NCBI GenBank assembly: GCA_017517035.1
Contig: JAFXAN010000060.1
Location: forward strand, 1-32,330
Origin: Clostridia bacterium
Lineage (GTDB): Bacteria; Bacillota; Clostridia; Oscillospirales; CAG-272
DNA length: 32,330 nt
Reading direction: 5' to 3'
Shown piece after piece: positions 29,579-32,330 of the stretch; position 1 is the stretch's first letter; every line of letters begins with the position of its first letter. The notes beneath the pieces are model-generated. The model was given only the letters and a program-made list of their open reading frames with translations, had not been told where the DNA came from and made no database searches. The position numbers and the translations under genes are program-made.

Positions 29579-31881
29579 TTGCTTGCACCTCTTTTCTTTA
29601 TGAATACGATAATTACTGCCGCAATGATTACCGCTAAAACACATCCGATCACGATATAAAGCATTGCACTGCTCTCGCTTTCAATCGGAGGCTCACCTAC
29701 ATAGTCAAGGAAAACAACCTTTGGCTTCTCGGGCTCTGAAGGTGCTGTTTCTGTAACACTTGATGTTGCCTCACCGTCCTCACCCGTTGTTTCGGGCGGT
29801 ACGCATTTTATAGGCTCGGGAACCATGCTTGAAGCATCGAAAAATGCAAGACTGTTTTCCTTTGCATATTCCTCAGCATAAGAACCGGGAGTTCCATAGA
29901 CATTTTTAAGATTCAATGTGATATTTTCTTCAAAAACCGAATTTCCGATCTTTTCTATCACGGGAGCGATCACGATGTTTGCAATGAGATAGTCATATGC
30001 AAAGCTCCATGCTCCGATATCTGCAACGGTTCTGAGATCGAGAGTTCCCTCGATTGGCTCTGTTCCGTCGATATATACCGAACGCAGATTGTGACATTTT
30101 TCAAATGCCGCATTGTTAATGATGAACCCCTCTTTTGCGGGAAGTCTGACAGTTTCAAGATTTTTAAATTCGCAGAATGCATATTTTCCAACTGATGTGA
30201 TATGCTCGCTCAGCACAATATGCTTGACCTTTTGCTTTATGCTGAACCAAGGAGCGGTTTTTGATCCACCGCCGTAATAGTTTACAACATGGGCAATATC
30301 ACCAACTCCGTAAACCGTGAGAGTACCGGTTGCCTCGTCAAAATCAAAAACACATCTTGCACCGCAGGGAGTCATCGAAAGATCGATCTCAACATAGTGT
30401 TCATAAAAATCATCGGGATTCTTTGTGCTTTGCAGATTGTAAAAATTATCCTTTGCATATTTGATCAGTGCATCATTCACCTCGGGAACATATATGGTTT
30501 TGAGTGACATTGGAAGACCGAAGCCGATCTCCTTCACATTCTCATGGAGATAAAGCTCACCGGGGGCTGTATTTGTTATTATGTCGCCAAAGCTGGAGAT
30601 TCCCGAAAGATCAAACCGTCCTTCAACTCTCTCTGTTCCGTCCCTCCAAATAGTTGTGAGTGAAGAACAGTTGGTAAATGCTCCCGCATCTATCTGACCG
30701 ACATTTTTTCCGAGTCTAACATCCTTTAAGGCGATATAACCGTCAAAAGCACCTGCTGTGATCTTGCTGATATCGTCACCGATTATGAGATGCTCGATCT
30801 TCTCTTTATAAAGCTGCCAGGTTTCTGTACCGGGGTCGCAATTCCATATCGTTCCGGTTTCATTATAGGATTTTGTGGCAGATGTCAGCTCAAGAGTTTT
30901 TGTATCGTCATAATAAGCCCAGAAGGTGTTTATTATGTAATTACTGAGATAAAGCCCTGTCATATGACCGTAAAGTGTTGCTCCCTCGGGCTTAAATTCC
31001 GGAAGATCATCAGGAACGATGTCGCCTTGAGAAATTCCCGTTGTGGGCTTTTCACCTTGAGTTTTTACTCCGGTGTCAATATCGACATAGGTATAACTGC
31101 CTGCTATCGCAAATTCGAGAGCTTTTGAATTTGTCTTTGCCTTGATCGTGGGATATGTGAAATTCCCCGCAAAAACATCATCGGACTCGATCACTGTTTC
31201 CATACCAAGAAAATAAAGGTTGTCAAGAGCACCTGTCTGGGCAAAAGCGCGGTTAGCTATTTTTGTTATTCCCTCGGGAATCGTTAGCTCACCGAGAGCA
31301 GTTCCCTTGAAAGCCTCTGCAGGGATCTCTCCCTTCATATTATTATTAAGGCTCACCATTGAAAGCTTATAGCAACCGTCAAAGCAATATGAGCCGATAG
31401 CTTCTATATTTGAAAGGTCGAAAAACGCATAGGTGTTTTCGTTTCCTCTTATATATAGGGAGCTTATTGTGCTGCACTGGAAGGCTGAAGAACCAAGGAT
31501 TTTGAGAGATTTTGGAATTTCAACATCACCAAGCGAATGTAGAGCCGCAAAACCACTGATCTCGGTAATTCCATCACCGATAATGATCTTCGTTGCCTCT
31601 GCATATGTTGGAAGGCAGCTGCTCCAATCGGCACTTGTTCCGGTTTTCGGGTCTTTATTTATGATGACGGTGGTCTGAACCTTGTCGGTTGCATTGGAAT
31701 CAATTTCAAAGGTCAAGGTGCCGCCCTCATCCATTGTCCATTTTATATTCGTTTCTTTTCCGTCTCCGTCAACGGTATATCCGCTATCTGGTTTCGCCGC
31801 AAAAACGGCTGTACATAAAATGAATACAAAAAGCAATGATAAAAATGTGAAAGGAATAATTTTTGCAATTCTTTTTTTCAT
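29575..31881 (-). CDS. Membrane-anchored BspA-type leucine-rich surface protein
   Basis: This is a 768-residue protein starting at the ATG at 31881 with AGGAG 8 bases before it. The frame stays open upstream to 32127, but that stretch precedes the promoter. Residues 1-28 are a signal peptide (MKKRIAKIIPFTFLSLLF...AVFA). The body contains three strand modules (NIKWTMDEGGTLTFE, TFWAYYDDTKTLELTS, CVFDFDEATGTLTVYG), each followed by BspA/LRR_5-type repeats. Examples are IEAIGSYCFDGCYKLSMVSL and VGKYAFCEFKNLETVRLP. A Thr/Glu/Pro-rich spacer (about 700-735) precedes a transmembrane helix at 740-761 and the basic tail KKRGASK. It is the first gene of the mannan operon and overlaps the GH26 gene by four bases. 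Substrate or surface binding near the mannanase is inferred. Confidence 0.88.
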   Translation of the reverse strand: MKKRIAKIIPFTFLSLLFVFILCTAVFAAKPDSGYTVDGDGKETNIKWTMDEGGTLTFEIDSNATDKVQTTVIINKDPKTGTSADWSSCLPTYAEATKIIIGDGITEISGFAALHSLGDVEIPKSLKILGSSAFQCSTISSLYIRGNENTYAFFDLSNIEAIGSYCFDGCYKLSMVSLNNNMKGEIPAEAFKGTALGELTIPEGITKIANRAFAQTGALDNLYFLGMETVIESDDVFAGNFTYPTIKAKTNSKALEFAIAGSYTYVDIDTGVKTQGEKPTTGISQGDIVPDDLPEFKPEGATLYGHMTGLYLSNYIINTFWAYYDDTKTLELTSATKSYNETGTIWNCDPGTETWQLYKEKIEHLIIGDDISKITAGAFDGYIALKDVRLGKNVGQIDAGAFTNCSSLTTIWRDGTERVEGRFDLSGISSFGDIITNTAPGELYLHENVKEIGFGLPMSLKTIYVPEVNDALIKYAKDNFYNLQSTKNPDDFYEHYVEIDLSMTPCGARCVFDFDEATGTLTVYGVGDIAHVVNYYGGGSKTAPWFSIKQKVKHIVLSEHITSVGKYAFCEFKNLETVRLPAKEGFIINNAAFEKCHNLRSVYIDGTEPIEGTLDLRTVADIGAWSFAYDYLIANIVIAPVIEKIGNSVFEENITLNLKNVYGTPGSYAEEYAKENSLAFFDASSMVPEPIKCVPPETTGEDGEATSSVTETAPSEPEKPKVVFLDYVGEPPIESESSAMLYIVIGCVLAVIIAAVIIVFIKKRGASK

Positions 31882-31920
31882 ATATTTTCTCCTGTTCGAT
31901 TTCTTTTGGATTGTACTATG

Positions 31921-31949
31921 ATTATAACGGCTATATAAAATGAAGTCAA
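31921..31949 (-). promoter_or_regulatory. Promoter of the mannan-degradation operon
   Basis: On the minus strand TTGACT (31949-31944) and a perfect TATAAT (31926-31921) are 17 bases apart, about 40 bases before the ATG at 31881. It is one of the strongest sigma-A-type promoters in the window. Confidence 0.8.
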
Positions 31950-32272
31950 TGCACATTTCGCCAAGCATTGCTCTTTTTGTAACAAAAAGATGGTAAGCTT
32001 CCAACTTGCAAACAGTAATTTGTCGAACAGTCGGAGACGGTGAAATTATACCCCAATGCTGTCGCATTGCCCTATGGGTTCGACTACACTGCGTTCCGCT
32101 CGTTTTTGACTGCTGTGAGATTATCATCCTTTAGCGCACGTAGATTCTTCGCTACGCTCAGAATGACTCGAGAGTAAATTGATGCTAAGTTTTTCTACAT
32201 GTAATTTCCGTAAAATTTCCGTAGAAACACAGATAAACAGCAATAAAAATTACCTTTTTCGAAGTTTTGATC
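31950..32272. other. Intergenic region upstream of the mannan operon, repeat-like
   Basis: No gene is supported here. The stretch includes a small CAATGC/GCATTG hairpin near 32052-32067 and a segment around 32145-32170 (ATTCTTCGCTACGCTCAGAATGAC-like) with the look of a dispersed intergenic repeat common in gut Clostridia. Short frames crossing it lack ribosome binding sites. Confidence 0.5.
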
Positions 32273-32330
32273 GACCTTTTTTAAAAGGTCGCGCGAGCCG
32301 ACGGCGGCGTCGGTCGCCTCCGCAGAGGCG
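32273..32330. repeat. Tandem cluster of three hairpins at the window end
   Basis: Three inverted repeats follow each other: arms of 8 bp at 32273-32290, 5 bp at 32298-32313, and 6 bp at 32315-32330, rising sharply in GC content. The pattern resembles multi-hairpin intergenic repeats of Oscillospirales genomes and may continue beyond the window. Confidence 0.6.

Noticed and set aside
31882..32127. Upstream extension of the membrane-anchored leucine-rich protein
   Set aside because: It precedes a near-consensus promoter and covers the intergenic repeat; a signal peptide and ribosome binding site fit the ATG at 31881.

Overview
The window reads as a chromosomal segment from an anaerobic, plant-fibre-degrading Clostridia (Bacillota), most likely an uncultured gut or rumen Oscillospirales/Ruminococcaceae relative. 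This is inferred from moderate-to-low GC, strong AGGAGG-type ribosome binding sites, a type I dockerin, BspA-type leucine-rich surface proteins, SpoVT/AbrB-type N-terminal domains, a glycyl radical enzyme and three AraC-family regulators beside sugar-active genes. No tRNA, rRNA, CRISPR array, transposase or transporter gene was seen.

Region 1 (1-5133, + strand) is a tight four-gene operon ending in an intrinsic terminator. It encodes a TPR/transmembrane/DUF6273-like protein (cut by the window edge), an SPFH protein with zinc ribbons at both ends, a four-helix membrane protein, and a trypsin-like protease with a zinc ribbon at each end. It resembles a membrane-associated quality-control or stress module, but its role is not known.

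Region 2 (5119-5470) holds a short AbrB-like ORF. Its leader folds into a long hairpin that hides the ribosome binding site. A 111-bp near-identical copy of the start of this gene lies at 20549-20659, and a promoter-side remnant lies near 15450-15515.

Region 3 (5506-9384) has a translationally coupled pair, an FAD-dependent oxidoreductase and a glycerophosphodiester-phosphodiesterase-like protein, divergent from an AraC regulator. Region 4 (9493-15430) has a second AraC regulator with a shortened C-terminus. It is divergent from a GH28-like beta-helix enzyme and a YncE-like beta-propeller, driven from a nearly symmetric, overlapping bidirectional promoter. A glycyl radical enzyme follows with its own promoter and terminator. 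These enzymes lack signal peptides, so they probably act inside the cell on imported oligosaccharides or their breakdown products.

Region 5 (15682-20460) has a 1254-residue secreted leucine-rich/propeller-like protein divergent from a third AraC regulator. Region 6 (20800-31949, - strand) is a four-gene operon with a near-consensus promoter. In transcription order it encodes a membrane-anchored leucine-rich protein, a GH26 mannanase-like lipoprotein, an acetyl-esterase/leucine-rich/dockerin protein, and a cytoplasmic GH2 beta-mannosidase. Together these suggest breakdown of acetylated mannan: deacetylation and chain cleavage outside the cell, terminal mannose release inside.

Region 7 (31950-32330) is intergenic. 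It contains hairpins and repeat-like sequence of the kind found dispersed in such genomes.
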